From the NCBI GenBank assembly GCA_036387255.1, contig DASVUC010000210.1:1-18876 (forward strand): a stretch of DNA of 18,876 bases. The letters are read 5' to 3'. Made by a program: the position numbers and the translations under genes. Positions 1 to 6,707 of this stretch are shown here, one piece after another. Origin of the DNA: DASVUC01 sp036387255 (GTDB lineage: Bacteria; Planctomycetota; Phycisphaerae; Tepidisphaerales; Tepidisphaeraceae). Position 1 is the first letter of the stretch. Every line of letters starts with the position of its first letter. The notes under the pieces are model-generated. The model made no database searches, was not told where the DNA came from, and worked only from the letters and a program-made list of their open reading frames with translations.

Positions 1-240
1 GTTCCGAATGCCAAAGCTGGGGACGCCCATCGGTACCTTATCTTCATACGAGTTCGCGTACATCTCGTAATAATGACTGAGCTGGCGGAGGTTGTTCACG
101 CACTTGGTGGCGTTGGCGGATCGTCGCGCGCTGATCAGCGCCGGGATCGCGATCCCTGTGAGCAGCGTGATGATGCCGATGACGACAAGAAGCTCCGTGA
201 GTGTAAAAGCGCGGCTGCGCAATCGTTCAATGGACGACAT
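1..240 (-). CDS. prepilin-like protein, N-terminal methylation domain (partial)
   Basis: This reading frame starts at the ATG at 240-238 and runs off the left edge; 80 residues are visible. A strong ribosome site (AAGGGG) lies just upstream. The start reads MSSIERLRSR-A then FTLTELLVVIGIITLLTG, a classic type IV prepilin/pseudopilin leader: basic leader, cleavage after Ala11, Phe at mature position 1, Glu at mature position 5 (Glu16), then a hydrophobic helix. After it comes CVNNLRQLSHYYEMYA, a block common in planctomycete prepilin-like proteins. The product would be cleaved and N-methylated by a prepilin peptidase and sit in the inner membrane or a pseudopilus. It lies 11 bases after the stop of the neighbouring prepilin gene, so the two form an operon and look like paralogues. 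The C-terminal domain is outside the window, so the substrate or role is unknown. Confidence 0.9.
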   Translation of the reverse strand, partial: MSSIERLRSRAFTLTELLVVIGIITLLTGIAIPALISARRSANATKCVNNLRQLSHYYEMYANSYEDKVPMGVPSFGIRN

Positions 241-251
241 AGTTTCCCCTT

Positions 252-1100
252 TTAATTGTGATCGATGACCCACCAGATCGTTCGCGCGTTCGGATCTTCC
301 TGGTAGCAGGCGTCCGCGCTGTACTTTGTTGCGCCAAAACCCACACGCGGTGGCACGGAGCGGTAGCGGTTCATTTCTTCACGGAAACTGTTGGCGTGTA
401 CAGCTCTGACACTGCCGTCGCCGTAGAGCGCGTGCAGAATAGGATCCGCATCGGTTCCGTGGTTGTACGGCATGAACTGCGGCAACTCAGCCATCAGGGC
501 GAAGTTTTTCTGTCGCACAAGCGTGGGAGCATCGGTGACAGTAAAGGTGTCCGGTGTTAATGGGCCCCAGAAAATGTTCATTGGCCGAACCGCGTAGCTG
601 GTTCTGCTGGTCGCGCCGGGCGTCCCTGGTGCGGGATTGGCGGACGTATTGAATTCGAAGCTGCTGCCGTGGATTTCGCTAGGGCAGTTAAAGATCTTCA
701 GCATCTTCCCTTGAATCAGACCGGTTGAGACGAACGGTCCGCCCGCCGCGGAAGGGTATCCGCTGTTGTAGACGTTGTGGCTCGATGGGCGAGCGATGAA
801 ATCACCGGCTGAGCGGACGGCTGGAAGACGTTCCATGTCGAAGCCATCGCCACCCCCGCCTATTCCTTCCGGCGCAAAGTCCTGGTTCGCGTCGGCGTAC
901 ATCATGTAGCAGGCGCCCAGTTGCCGGAGATTGTTCATGCACTTCGCCGCCGCGGCCGATGCCTTGGCTTTGCGCACCATCGGCAGCAGCAGCGCGGTGA
1001 GGATTCCGATGATCAGGATCACCACGAGCATTTCGGTAAGCGTATAGGCGTGGCGGCGCCTCCGGCTGGTGGCCGGGCTTGAGCGGACCCGAGATTTCAT
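252..1100 (-). CDS. prepilin-like protein, N-terminal methylation domain
   Basis: Complete 282-residue protein. I chose the ATG at 1100 rather than the in-frame ATG at 1130 because GGGAGG sits 4 bases before it. An arginine-rich leader (RRRRHA) is followed by YTLTEMLVVILIIGIL, so cleavage would fall after Ala18, with Glu23 as mature Glu5. The helix leads into AAKCMNNLRQLGACYMMYADA, as in its neighbour. The rest (about residues 75-282) is a globular domain rich in Gly, Pro and Asn, ending with HALYGDGSVRAVHA. That ending resembles the processing-associated H-X9-DG region of these families, although the His spacing does not fit exactly. The family (often labelled type II secretion protein or DUF1559-like) is greatly expanded in planctomycetes and its role is mostly unknown. 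It is the first gene of a two-gene operon, with a possible -10 (TACAAT) at 1134-1129. Confidence 0.9.
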   Translation of the reverse strand: MKSRVRSSPATSRRRRHAYTLTEMLVVILIIGILTALLLPMVRKAKASAAAAKCMNNLRQLGACYMMYADANQDFAPEGIGGGGDGFDMERLPAVRSAGDFIARPSSHNVYNSGYPSAAGGPFVSTGLIQGKMLKIFNCPSEIHGSSFEFNTSANPAPGTPGATSRTSYAVRPMNIFWGPLTPDTFTVTDAPTLVRQKNFALMAELPQFMPYNHGTDADPILHALYGDGSVRAVHANSFREEMNRYRSVPPRVGFGATKYSADACYQEDPNARTIWWVIDHN

Positions 1101-1128
1101 GAGGCCTCCCTTTTTTGGCTTCGGGCGC

Positions 1129-1134
1129 ATTGTA
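1129..1134 (-). promoter_or_regulatory. candidate -10 element for the prepilin operon
   Basis: On the minus strand this reads TACAAT, a good -10 match, about 28 bases upstream of the chosen prepilin ATG, and the Shine-Dalgarno GGGAGG falls inside the predicted leader. No convincing -35 hexamer is seen at 16-18 bases, so the call is weak. Confidence 0.3.
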
Positions 1135-1238
1135 CCACCGCAGGATGCGGAAGCGACGGCAATTCGCCGGCGTGATCGCTAGCGTTTTCCCATTATCGCG
1201 AGAGGTGTTTTGTAACTCCCGCGGCGGCGGGAATTTCG

Positions 1239-1267
1239 TTGCAATCGCATCCCGGCTTCATTATGAT
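1239..1267 (+). promoter_or_regulatory. sigma-70-type promoter for ispE
   Basis: TTGCAA at 1239-1244 and TATGAT at 1262-1267 are separated by exactly 17 bases. This is the best sigma-70-like match noticed in the window. Transcription would start near 1274, giving a leader of about 110 bases before the ispE ATG at 1385. The 284-base divergent gap (1101-1384) holds nothing else recognisable apart from the opposing prepilin promoter candidate. Confidence 0.55.
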
Positions 1268-1384
1268 TCGATCTGTAGTTGTTGCCCATATCTTTGCAGT
1301 TGGATTGAACCAGATCGCAAGTGTCCGTCAGCCGATGAATCCGGTGTCTTGACTGAGGCGAGCAGCGCGCAGAGGCTCTTTCGG

Positions 1385-2356
1385 ATGCGCCTTGTTTCGC
1401 CCGCCAAAGTCAACCTTCACTTGCGCGTGGGGCCTCCTTCATCGGATGGCTTCCACCCACTTCTGTCGTGGTTCTGCACAATCGGGCTCTTTGACACGTT
1501 AACGCTTTCGCGCTGCGCCCCGTCTGACGCAGGACGGACTGAAACGGCACGCACCAAAACAGTCCGAACCGAAACAGCACAAGCCGCGCCTAACACGACG
1601 GTGATCCGCCTGTCGACAGATGTCTCGGATCTGCCGACGGATGACCGGAACCTGATCGTGCGCGTGGCAAAGGCACTGGCCGACACCTCTGGTCCCGATT
1701 CGACCGCAAGGAGGGATGAGGTGTCGGCTTTTTTGGAAAAACGCATTCCGATGGGCGCTGGTCTCGGCGGTGGATCATCCAACGCCGCGACCGCACTGCT
1801 GGGCTTGAACAACCTGTGGGGAATAGGTTGGTCGGCCCAGCGGCTATCGGATTTCTCCCGCTCGTTTGGCTCGGACATTCCCTTCTTTTTTCACGGCCCC
1901 AGTTCGATCTGCACGGGCCGGGGTGAGATCGTCCGACCGATCGCGCCGCCCCGGGCGCGGTGGGCGGTGGTGATGCTTCCAAGGATCCACATGACGACAC
2001 CGGCGGTCTATCGCCGATTCGATGAAATGAAGCTCGGCGAGCAGAGCACTATAAACGCGGAGCCGGATTGGAACGCGTGGTCGCAGCTCATATCCATTAA
2101 TCTGCTGCCACGCCTCGTGAATGATTTGGAATCGCCGGCCTTTTCACTTTCGCCGGAACTGCGCGAGCTTCATCAGCGCGTCGAGCAGGCACTCGGCCGC
2201 ATCGTCCGGATGAGCGGAAGCGGAAGCAGCTTGTTCACGTTGTTTGATTCGCAACACGAAGCGGAGCAAGCCGCCGCGAAGGTTCGGGATCAGTTGAACG
2301 TTTCGACGCAGGCATTGGAACTGGCGCCGAAACAATCAGGTGATCTGCACGTTTGA
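1385..2356 (+). CDS. ispE: 4-(cytidine 5'-diphospho)-2-C-methyl-D-erythritol kinase
   Basis: IspE phosphorylates CDP-methylerythritol with ATP in the MEP pathway of isoprenoid synthesis (cytosol). The GHMP-kinase motifs are present: SPAKVNLHLRVG (residues 5-16), DGFHPLLSW (21-29), the ATP loop PMGAGLGGGSSNAATALL (122-139), SDIPFFFHG with GRG (163-180), and the C-terminal MSGSGSSLFTLFD (276-288). I chose the ATG at 1385 because the protein then begins as the family does and AGAGG lies 9 bases upstream; the frame stays open back to 1115 but that part has no family similarity. At 323 residues it is longer than the usual 280-300. Much of the excess is an insertion after LSRC, around residues 44-70, built from three copies of a five-residue repeat. 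It has its own promoter and stands alone. Confidence 0.93.
   Translation: MRLVSPAKVNLHLRVGPPSSDGFHPLLSWFCTIGLFDTLTLSRCAPSDAGRTETARTKTVRTETAQAAPNTTVIRLSTDVSDLPTDDRNLIVRVAKALADTSGPDSTARRDEVSAFLEKRIPMGAGLGGGSSNAATALLGLNNLWGIGWSAQRLSDFSRSFGSDIPFFFHGPSSICTGRGEIVRPIAPPRARWAVVMLPRIHMTTPAVYRRFDEMKLGEQSTINAEPDWNAWSQLISINLLPRLVNDLESPAFSLSPELRELHQRVEQALGRIVRMSGSGSSLFTLFDSQHEAEQAAAKVRDQLNVSTQALELAPKQSGDLHV
1535..1579 (+). repeat. 15-bp x3 tandem repeat inside ispE
   Basis: Three diverged 15-base units lie end to end: CGGACTGAAACGGCA, CGCACCAAAACAGTC and CGAACCGAAACAGCA. They encode RTETA, RTKTV and RTETA. The repeat is in frame and sits in a surface-loop position between the second conserved block and the ATP loop of IspE. 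Confidence 0.8.
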
Positions 2357-2389
2357 AACATTGGAGCAGACAAAACGTCTACTTCAAAA

Positions 2390-2413
2390 GTCATGCAAAG
2401 CTCTCTGCATGAC
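2390..2413 (+). other. stem-loop downstream of ispE
   Basis: GTCATGCA (2390-2397) and TGCATGAC (2406-2413) form a perfect 8-base-pair stem with an 8-base loop, 34 bases after the ispE stop. No T-run follows, so it is not a typical intrinsic terminator. It may stabilise or attenuate the transcript. The rest of the ispE-spoVG gap (2357-2551) contains no clear signal besides a TATAGT at 2461-2466 that lacks a good -35. Confidence 0.35.
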
Positions 2414-2551
2414 ACGAGTGAAGCATCTTGTCGCTGTGCAACAAGGCACAGGACAGTGCATATAGTGAAGTGACAGCCACGCATCGCACCTCACCTCAAA
2501 GGCGACGCGTTAAGTCACAACGGTTACCACATCTTTTTCGCAGGGACTGTT

Positions 2552-3037
2552 ATGCAGCTCACGGAAGTCCGCATCAACCTGTGCGGTAGCCAGCAAAGCC
2601 GGCTCAAGGCCTTCTGCTCGCTCACCATCGACAACACGTTCGTAATTCGCGATGTAAAGCTGATCGAGGGACCAGACGGGTTGTTCCTCGCGATGCCGTC
2701 GCGCAAGCTTTGCGACCATTGCCCGCGCTGCGGCGACAAGAACCACCTCCGCGCGCGCTTCTGCAACGGCTGCGGAGCGCGATTGGATGATTCGCGTTTT
2801 ATGCGCCATCAGAGCGGCAATGGCCATAGCCGCCTCAAGCTTCATGCCGATATCGCGCATCCGATCAACGCGGAATGTCGCCATGCGCTGGAGCACGATG
2901 TGATCGATGCCTATCAGCAGGAGCTCGAGCGCAGCAAGCAGCCGGGCTACATCCCGCCGAACCTGGACAGCGATTTGCTCGATGACTACGACGATGCAAG
3001 GCCCCTGCGCCTCCGGCCGACGGGTACGTCACACTAA
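2552..3037 (+). CDS. spoVG: SpoVG family RNA/DNA-binding regulator with inserted zinc ribbon
   Basis: A 161-residue protein with an AGGGA ribosome site 5 bases before the ATG. The N-terminal part (1-53) is SpoVG: MQLTEVRINLCG, LKAFCSLTIDNTFVIRDVKLIEG, GLFLAMPSRKL. The closing SpoVG motif LHADIAHPINAECR (97-110) comes only after about 40 extra residues. The insert contains a zinc ribbon, C57-x2-C60 and C71-x2-C74, with a further Cys54, and ends in a basic, polar linker. The acidic C-terminal tail is low complexity. SpoVG proteins bind nucleic acids and act as global regulators in Firmicutes and Spirochaetes; a role as a nucleic-acid-binding regulator here is inference. I believe zinc-ribbon SpoVG forms are typical of planctomycetes, but could not check. 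It is transcribed alone and converges on the methyltransferase gene. Confidence 0.88.
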   Translation: MQLTEVRINLCGSQQSRLKAFCSLTIDNTFVIRDVKLIEGPDGLFLAMPSRKLCDHCPRCGDKNHLRARFCNGCGARLDDSRFMRHQSGNGHSRLKLHADIAHPINAECRHALEHDVIDAYQQELERSKQPGYIPPNLDSDLLDDYDDARPLRLRPTGTSH

Positions 3038-3111
3038 AGAAGAACGTATTCAGCGTGGCAGGGATCTTTCGCCCATTGAAATTCGCATGGGATTGCACAG
3101 CTGGACTCGCG

Positions 3112-3654
3112 TCACTTCCGCGCGATCACATTCAAGCTGATCGGCTCCCCGTGAAACGTCATCGACGAGAGATCTTCGAATAATCCGAAATTCTCCACCC
3201 GCTCCACGCTTGAAAAATTGGAGCGTTTGAGCAGGTGCTGCATGAACTCAAGCGTCAGCCCTGCCTTGTGATAGTCGTACGCGTCCATCTGCCCGCCGAA
3301 CATCATGCGCATGATGTTGAAGCGGTCGTCGATCGTTGCCTCCGGGCGGACAAACATCGTGCAAAGCTTCTCCAGGTCCGGCACGCCCACATAGAAGATT
3401 CCGCCCGGCTTGAGCACGCGGTTCACCTCGCGCAGCGCCTGCGGCAGCTCGTACAGATAGCCGAGATGCTCGTAAACATGTGATGCATACACTTCATCCA
3501 CCGAGTTCGCCGCGAACTGTGAGAGATCGGTGCAGCTCCCCACGAATTCCACACCCGGCAACTGCTGGATGTTGAGGATCTTCCACCCCTCTTTGACTTG
3601 ATGTCCACCCACGTGCAGGCGAAGCGGTTCCATGAGCGTCAGGATACCACGCAT
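3112..3654 (-). CDS. small class I SAM-dependent methyltransferase (COG4627-like)
   Basis: A protein of 180 residues, or 173 if the second ATG at 3633 is used. After the start LRLHVGGHQVKEGWKILNI comes the diagnostic stretch SVDEVYASHVYEHLGYLYELP, then ALREVNRVLKPGGIFYVGVPDLEKL. This matches the predicted methyltransferases of COG4627, in which the glycine-rich loop is short (HVGGH here, usually NLGCG). The acceptor substrate is unknown; relatives often lie in polysaccharide or glycan loci. Neither candidate start has a good ribosome site. The frame begins 6 bases after the stop of the upstream gene, so translational coupling is likely. Confidence 0.75.
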   Translation of the reverse strand: MRGILTLMEPLRLHVGGHQVKEGWKILNIQQLPGVEFVGSCTDLSQFAANSVDEVYASHVYEHLGYLYELPQALREVNRVLKPGGIFYVGVPDLEKLCTMFVRPEATIDDRFNIMRMMFGGQMDAYDYHKAGLTLEFMQHLLKRSNFSSVERVENFGLFEDLSSMTFHGEPISLNVIARK

Positions 3655-3660
3655 CGGCCG

Positions 3661-3984
3661 CTACATCTTCCTGAGCTTCTTCCGGCGGACGAACACCTCA
3701 GACGCGATGCGCTGCGCCCGTGGCAGATCGCGTGCCCGGATGAAGATCACCGCCTGCTCCTGATCATCAGCACTCATGGCCGCGCTGATGATTTCCCGCC
3801 GAAGCGCAATCTGCACGGCGCGAGCGCCCGCATGATCAGACGTGCGCAGCAGCACGAGGTCGAGCTCCACCGGTACAACCTGCTTTGGTTGAACGTCGCG
3901 TGGTAGCGACACCTCCCGCGGAGCCGCTCTCTCGCGCGGAGCATCGTCGGGCAGCGGGTTTTCGTAGTTCAATGGATCCGTCAT
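3661..3984 (-). CDS. small DUF2007-like protein
   Basis: A 107-residue protein starting at the ATG at 3984; a GTG directly before it at 3987 is an alternative. The first 35 residues are charged and proline-rich and look disordered. Residues from about 36 onward (VPVELDLVLLRTSDHAGARAV, then QAVIFIRARDLPRAQRI) resemble the small ferredoxin-like fold of DUF2007, called putative signal-transducing protein, where a TSD-type start is followed by a helix and a closing strand-helix unit. The C-terminus is strongly basic (VRRKKLRKM). No function can be assigned. It forms a pair with the methyltransferase gene and is divergent from rph, with 69 bases between the two ATGs. Confidence 0.6.
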   Translation of the reverse strand: MTDPLNYENPLPDDAPRERAAPREVSLPRDVQPKQVVPVELDLVLLRTSDHAGARAVQIALRREIISAAMSADDQEQAVIFIRARDLPRAQRIASEVFVRRKKLRKM

Positions 3985-4040
3985 CACAGCACCGCAACGA
4001 TAGGCAGCCTGCCGCTCTCACGCTCGCGTGTCGCCAGCGT

Positions 4041-4046
4041 TATAAC
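4041..4046 (+). promoter_or_regulatory. candidate -10 element for rph (leaderless)
   Basis: TATAAC ends 7 bases before the rph ATG at 4054, so transcription would begin at or next to the A of the start codon. No Shine-Dalgarno is present. The -35 region is weak. Confidence 0.4.
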
Positions 4047-4053
4047 GGACGCC

Positions 4054-4830
4054 ATGATCCAGCGCCCGCACGACCAGCTTCGGCCCATCACGATCACCCG
4101 CAACTTCACCTCGACGCCCGCGGGTTCGGTCCTCTGGCAGCAGGGAGGTACGATCCTGTTGGTGACGGCGTCGATCACGCAGGAACTTCCCCCCTGGATG
4201 AGCGAAAACAAGCCCGGCGGGTGGATCACCGCGGAGTACGTGATGCTCCCCGCATCGACTCCGCGGCGAAAGGACTGGCCAAAGATCGGCCACACGGATT
4301 CGCGCGGCACCGAGATCCAGCGGCTTATCGGGCGCTCGCTGCGCGCCGTCATCGACCTGAGCAAGATCGGCCCGCACACGATCGCGGTGGATTGCCAGGT
4401 GCTGCAAGCCGACGGCGGAACCCGCACCGCCGCCATTTCTGCGGCGTACGTGGCGCTGGTGGATGCAATGGCGAAGCTGCCGCGCGAAATGCCGCTGCCG
4501 CGGACAGCTTCGAGCTCCACCGCTGGCAAATCTGCACGGTATGACTCACAGTTTTATGATCCATCCAACGCCTTGCTGGACCAGCTTGCGGCGGTGTCGG
4601 TGGGGATCGTGGATGGAAAGCTTTATCTCGACCTGGATTACCCGCTCGATTCGCGTGCGGAGGTGGATATGAACGTGGCGTACACGAAAGAGGGCAAATT
4701 CGTGGAACTCCAGGGATCGGCCGAAGGCGCGAAAGGTTTCGATCGCGACGCGACGAACCAGATGCTCGATTTAGCGATTTCGGGATGCCGGCAGATCATG
4801 GAGCATCAGGATCGGGCGCTGGTCCGGTAA
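4054..4830 (+). CDS. rph: ribonuclease PH
   Basis: RNase PH is a phosphorolytic 3'-5' exoribonuclease that trims tRNA 3' ends (cytosol, hexameric ring). Clear family blocks in order: RPITITRNFT (10-19), GWITAEYVMLPAST (56-69), SRGTEIQRLIGRSLRAVIDL (83-102), DCQVLQADGGTRTAAISAAYVAL (113-135, phosphate-binding region), VSVGIVDG (181-188), DMNVAYT (205-211) and VELQGSAEG (217-225). The length is 258, versus about 240 in the family. The extra residues lie at 144-170, a Ser/Pro-rich spacer where other members have a short turn. The ATG at 4054 has no ribosome site but a -10-like TATAAC directly upstream. rph and rdgB are often close neighbours in bacteria; here a lipoprotein gene sits between them. 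Confidence 0.95.
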   Translation: MIQRPHDQLRPITITRNFTSTPAGSVLWQQGGTILLVTASITQELPPWMSENKPGGWITAEYVMLPASTPRRKDWPKIGHTDSRGTEIQRLIGRSLRAVIDLSKIGPHTIAVDCQVLQADGGTRTAAISAAYVALVDAMAKLPREMPLPRTASSSTAGKSARYDSQFYDPSNALLDQLAAVSVGIVDGKLYLDLDYPLDSRAEVDMNVAYTKEGKFVELQGSAEGAKGFDRDATNQMLDLAISGCRQIMEHQDRALVR

Positions 4831-4863
4831 CTGAAAAAGCTTGTCGCGGTGGGCCACTTTCAG

Positions 4864-4893
4864 TTGGGAAGGGGGGGTGCGGCGTGCTAGAAT
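4864..4893 (+). promoter_or_regulatory. promoter for the lipoprotein-rdgB-usp unit (leaderless)
   Basis: TTGGGA (4864-4869) and TAGAAT (4888-4893) are 18 bases apart. The -10 ends 8 bases before the ATG at 4902, so the transcript would begin within a base or two of the start codon. The G-rich run at 4871-4877 is too far upstream to be a ribosome site. Confidence 0.45.
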
Positions 4894-4901
4894 TCCGCCC
4901 T

Positions 4902-6047
4902 ATGCTGTTCACCCGAGTTCTGCACCTCACGAAGACAATTACCCTCTGTGCGCTTCTGCTCGCTGCCGCGTGGTCATGCAGTGAGAATAAGAACAACAGC
5001 GATCGCGGCCGCGACCGCGAACTCTCGCCCCAGTCGATGCCCAACATGCAGCCAAAGGGCGTCGGGATGAAGAGCGCTCCCAAGGGAGACGCAGGGGGCG
5101 TCACTCCGCCCGCCGACGCACAGTGGACGATCTACTGCCAGGCGATCGGTGGCCCCGCGCACGTGGAGATGGCGAATAACCTCAAGGCCCAGCTCCTCAA
5201 AACCAGCGGCATGAAGGACTGGTACGTCATCCACGAAGACAGCCAGTCGGTTCTCTACTACGGTTTCTATCGTGCGATCGACACTTCGGATCGCAAGGAA
5301 GCCGAGCGCGAGCATGCGGATCAGCGGCAGATTCAGTCCATGGCGGATTCCACCGGCGAACGTCTCTTTCCGCACTCTTTCCCCGTCGAGGTGACAACGC
5401 CGGATCCGCAAGCGCCGGCGGAGTGGAACCTTGCCAACGCGGATGGGTACTGGTCGCTCCAGATCGCGGCGTACAAGGACAGCCCCAGGCGCAAGCAATT
5501 CGCCGTCGATGCGGTTCGCGATGCTCGCGCGCAGGGCCTGCCCGCCTATTACTTCCACGGCGAGAACACGAGCATGGTCTTCATCGGCGCCTGGCCGCGC
5601 TCCGCGGTGAAAGAGCAGGATGCGGCGACGGCGACCAATTCAGACCCATCCCGCCCACTGCTGGTGCTGTCGCAGCCGGTGCCGATCACCGACGTGCGCG
5701 AGCGCGACACCGGCAACAGCGTGCAGACCGTTGCGCCACGGCTCGAGCCGCTCGATCCGTCGCTCCTCGACGCCATGCAGAAATATCCGAACAACGTCGT
5801 CAACGGGATGCTCAACGTCTCGCGCATCAAGGATCCGGTGACGGGCCAGGTGCGTGAGATTCCCGATCCGTCCTTCCTGGTCGTCATCCCGCGCAAGCAG
5901 ACCAACCTGCTGGAAAGCGCATCCGGCCTTGCTGCGCCGCAGATGCAGATGCAGGTGACGGCGCCGACAGAGGTGCTGGCACCCGGTACCGCTCAACAGC
6001 CGCAGCAACAGCAGATGGGCGGGCGGCTTCGTTCGCTCCAGGACTAG
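4902..6047 (+). CDS. putative lipoprotein with two SPOR-like modules
   Basis: A 381-residue protein; the ATG at 4902 gives an N-terminal export signal (TKTITLCALLLAAAWSC) with a lipobox-like end at Cys26, the -2 Trp being unusual. A Gly/Pro/Asn-rich linker (27-72) follows. Two similar modules come next: residues 74-127 (WTIYCQAIGG to YVIHEDSQSVLYYGFYRA) and 183-234 (YWSLQIAAYK to YYFHGENTSMVFIGAWPRSA). Both follow the SPOR pattern of strand-helix-strand-strand and probably bind cell-envelope glycan or protein partners. This is inference; sequence identity to canonical SPOR domains is low. The C-terminal part (260-381) ends in a Gln-rich, low-complexity tail. The gene sits between rph and rdgB and its stop is 3 bases before the rdgB start. 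Confidence 0.65.
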   Translation: MLFTRVLHLTKTITLCALLLAAAWSCSENKNNSDRGRDRELSPQSMPNMQPKGVGMKSAPKGDAGGVTPPADAQWTIYCQAIGGPAHVEMANNLKAQLLKTSGMKDWYVIHEDSQSVLYYGFYRAIDTSDRKEAEREHADQRQIQSMADSTGERLFPHSFPVEVTTPDPQAPAEWNLANADGYWSLQIAAYKDSPRRKQFAVDAVRDARAQGLPAYYFHGENTSMVFIGAWPRSAVKEQDAATATNSDPSRPLLVLSQPVPITDVRERDTGNSVQTVAPRLEPLDPSLLDAMQKYPNNVVNGMLNVSRIKDPVTGQVREIPDPSFLVVIPRKQTNLLESASGLAAPQMQMQVTAPTEVLAPGTAQQPQQQQMGGRLRSLQD

Positions 6048-6050
6048 CTT

Positions 6051-6683
6051 GTGCGCCTGCTCATCGCCACCGCCAATCCGGGGAAGGTCAAAGAGTTCCA
6101 CGAGATGCTCGGGAGCGATCGCTTCCAGTGGAGCGATCTGTCGCAGCACAAGGATCTCGCGGCACCGGAAGAAACCGGCAAGACCTTCCGCGCTAATGCT
6201 TGCCTCAAAGCCAGCTATTACGCCACCCGGTCGCAGTCGTGGGCGGTGGCGGACGACAGCGGCTTGGCAGTCGATGCACTTGGCGGAGCGCCGGGCGTGA
6301 TGAGCGCGCGCTGGGCGCAACTGCATCGCGCGGGCGTGGGAGACGCCGCCAACAACGCCCTGTTGCTTCAGCAGGCTAAAGACGTTCCTGACCAGCGGCG
6401 CACAGCGAGGTTCGTCTGCTGCTTGGCCCTGTCGGATCCGCAGGGTCGCATCATCCTCACAGCGCAGGACTCGGTTGAAGGTGTTCTGTTGCGTGAAGCG
6501 CGGGGGACGAAGGGGTTTGGTTACGACCCGCTGTTCTATTTCCCCCAGCTTGGCAAGACCACCGCGGAGCTTGAGCCGGATCAGAAGCATGCAATCAGCC
6601 ATCGCGGAAAAGCGTTGCGCCACTTGCGCAGCTTGATGGATCGTGCCGGATGGTCGGGAGAAACGGGCGTTGACGCCACGTGA
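6051..6683 (+). CDS. rdgB: dITP/XTP pyrophosphatase (RdgB/HAM1 family)
   Basis: This enzyme hydrolyses non-canonical purine triphosphates (dITP, XTP) to monophosphates and pyrophosphate, keeping them out of DNA and RNA. All family motifs are visible: TANPGKVKEF (7-16), FRANACLKA (46-54), ADDSGLAVDALGGAPGVMSAR (67-87) with the catalytic Asp pair, GTKGFGYDPLFYFP (152-165) and KHAISHRGKALRHL (179-192). The length of 210 is normal. The start codon is GTG at 6051, supported by AGGA 7 bases upstream, inside the end of the preceding lipoprotein gene, so the two are translationally linked. An ATG reading into another frame at 6049 was ignored. Confidence 0.95.
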   Translation: MRLLIATANPGKVKEFHEMLGSDRFQWSDLSQHKDLAAPEETGKTFRANACLKASYYATRSQSWAVADDSGLAVDALGGAPGVMSARWAQLHRAGVGDAANNALLLQQAKDVPDQRRTARFVCCLALSDPQGRIILTAQDSVEGVLLREARGTKGFGYDPLFYFPQLGKTTAELEPDQKHAISHRGKALRHLRSLMDRAGWSGETGVDAT

Positions 6684-6707
6684 GCGATGGCGTCTAAAGA
6701 GATATCT

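Noticed and set aside
1115..1384. N-terminal extension of IspE (90 residues).
   Set aside because: No similarity to the family, overlaps the prepilin promoter region and the ispE promoter; the ATG at 1385 has a ribosome site and the family's starting motif.
3038..3111. Terminator between spoVG and the convergent methyltransferase gene.
   Set aside because: Only a 5-base stem (CCCAT/ATGGG) with a 10-base loop and no T-run; nothing convincing in this 74-base gap.
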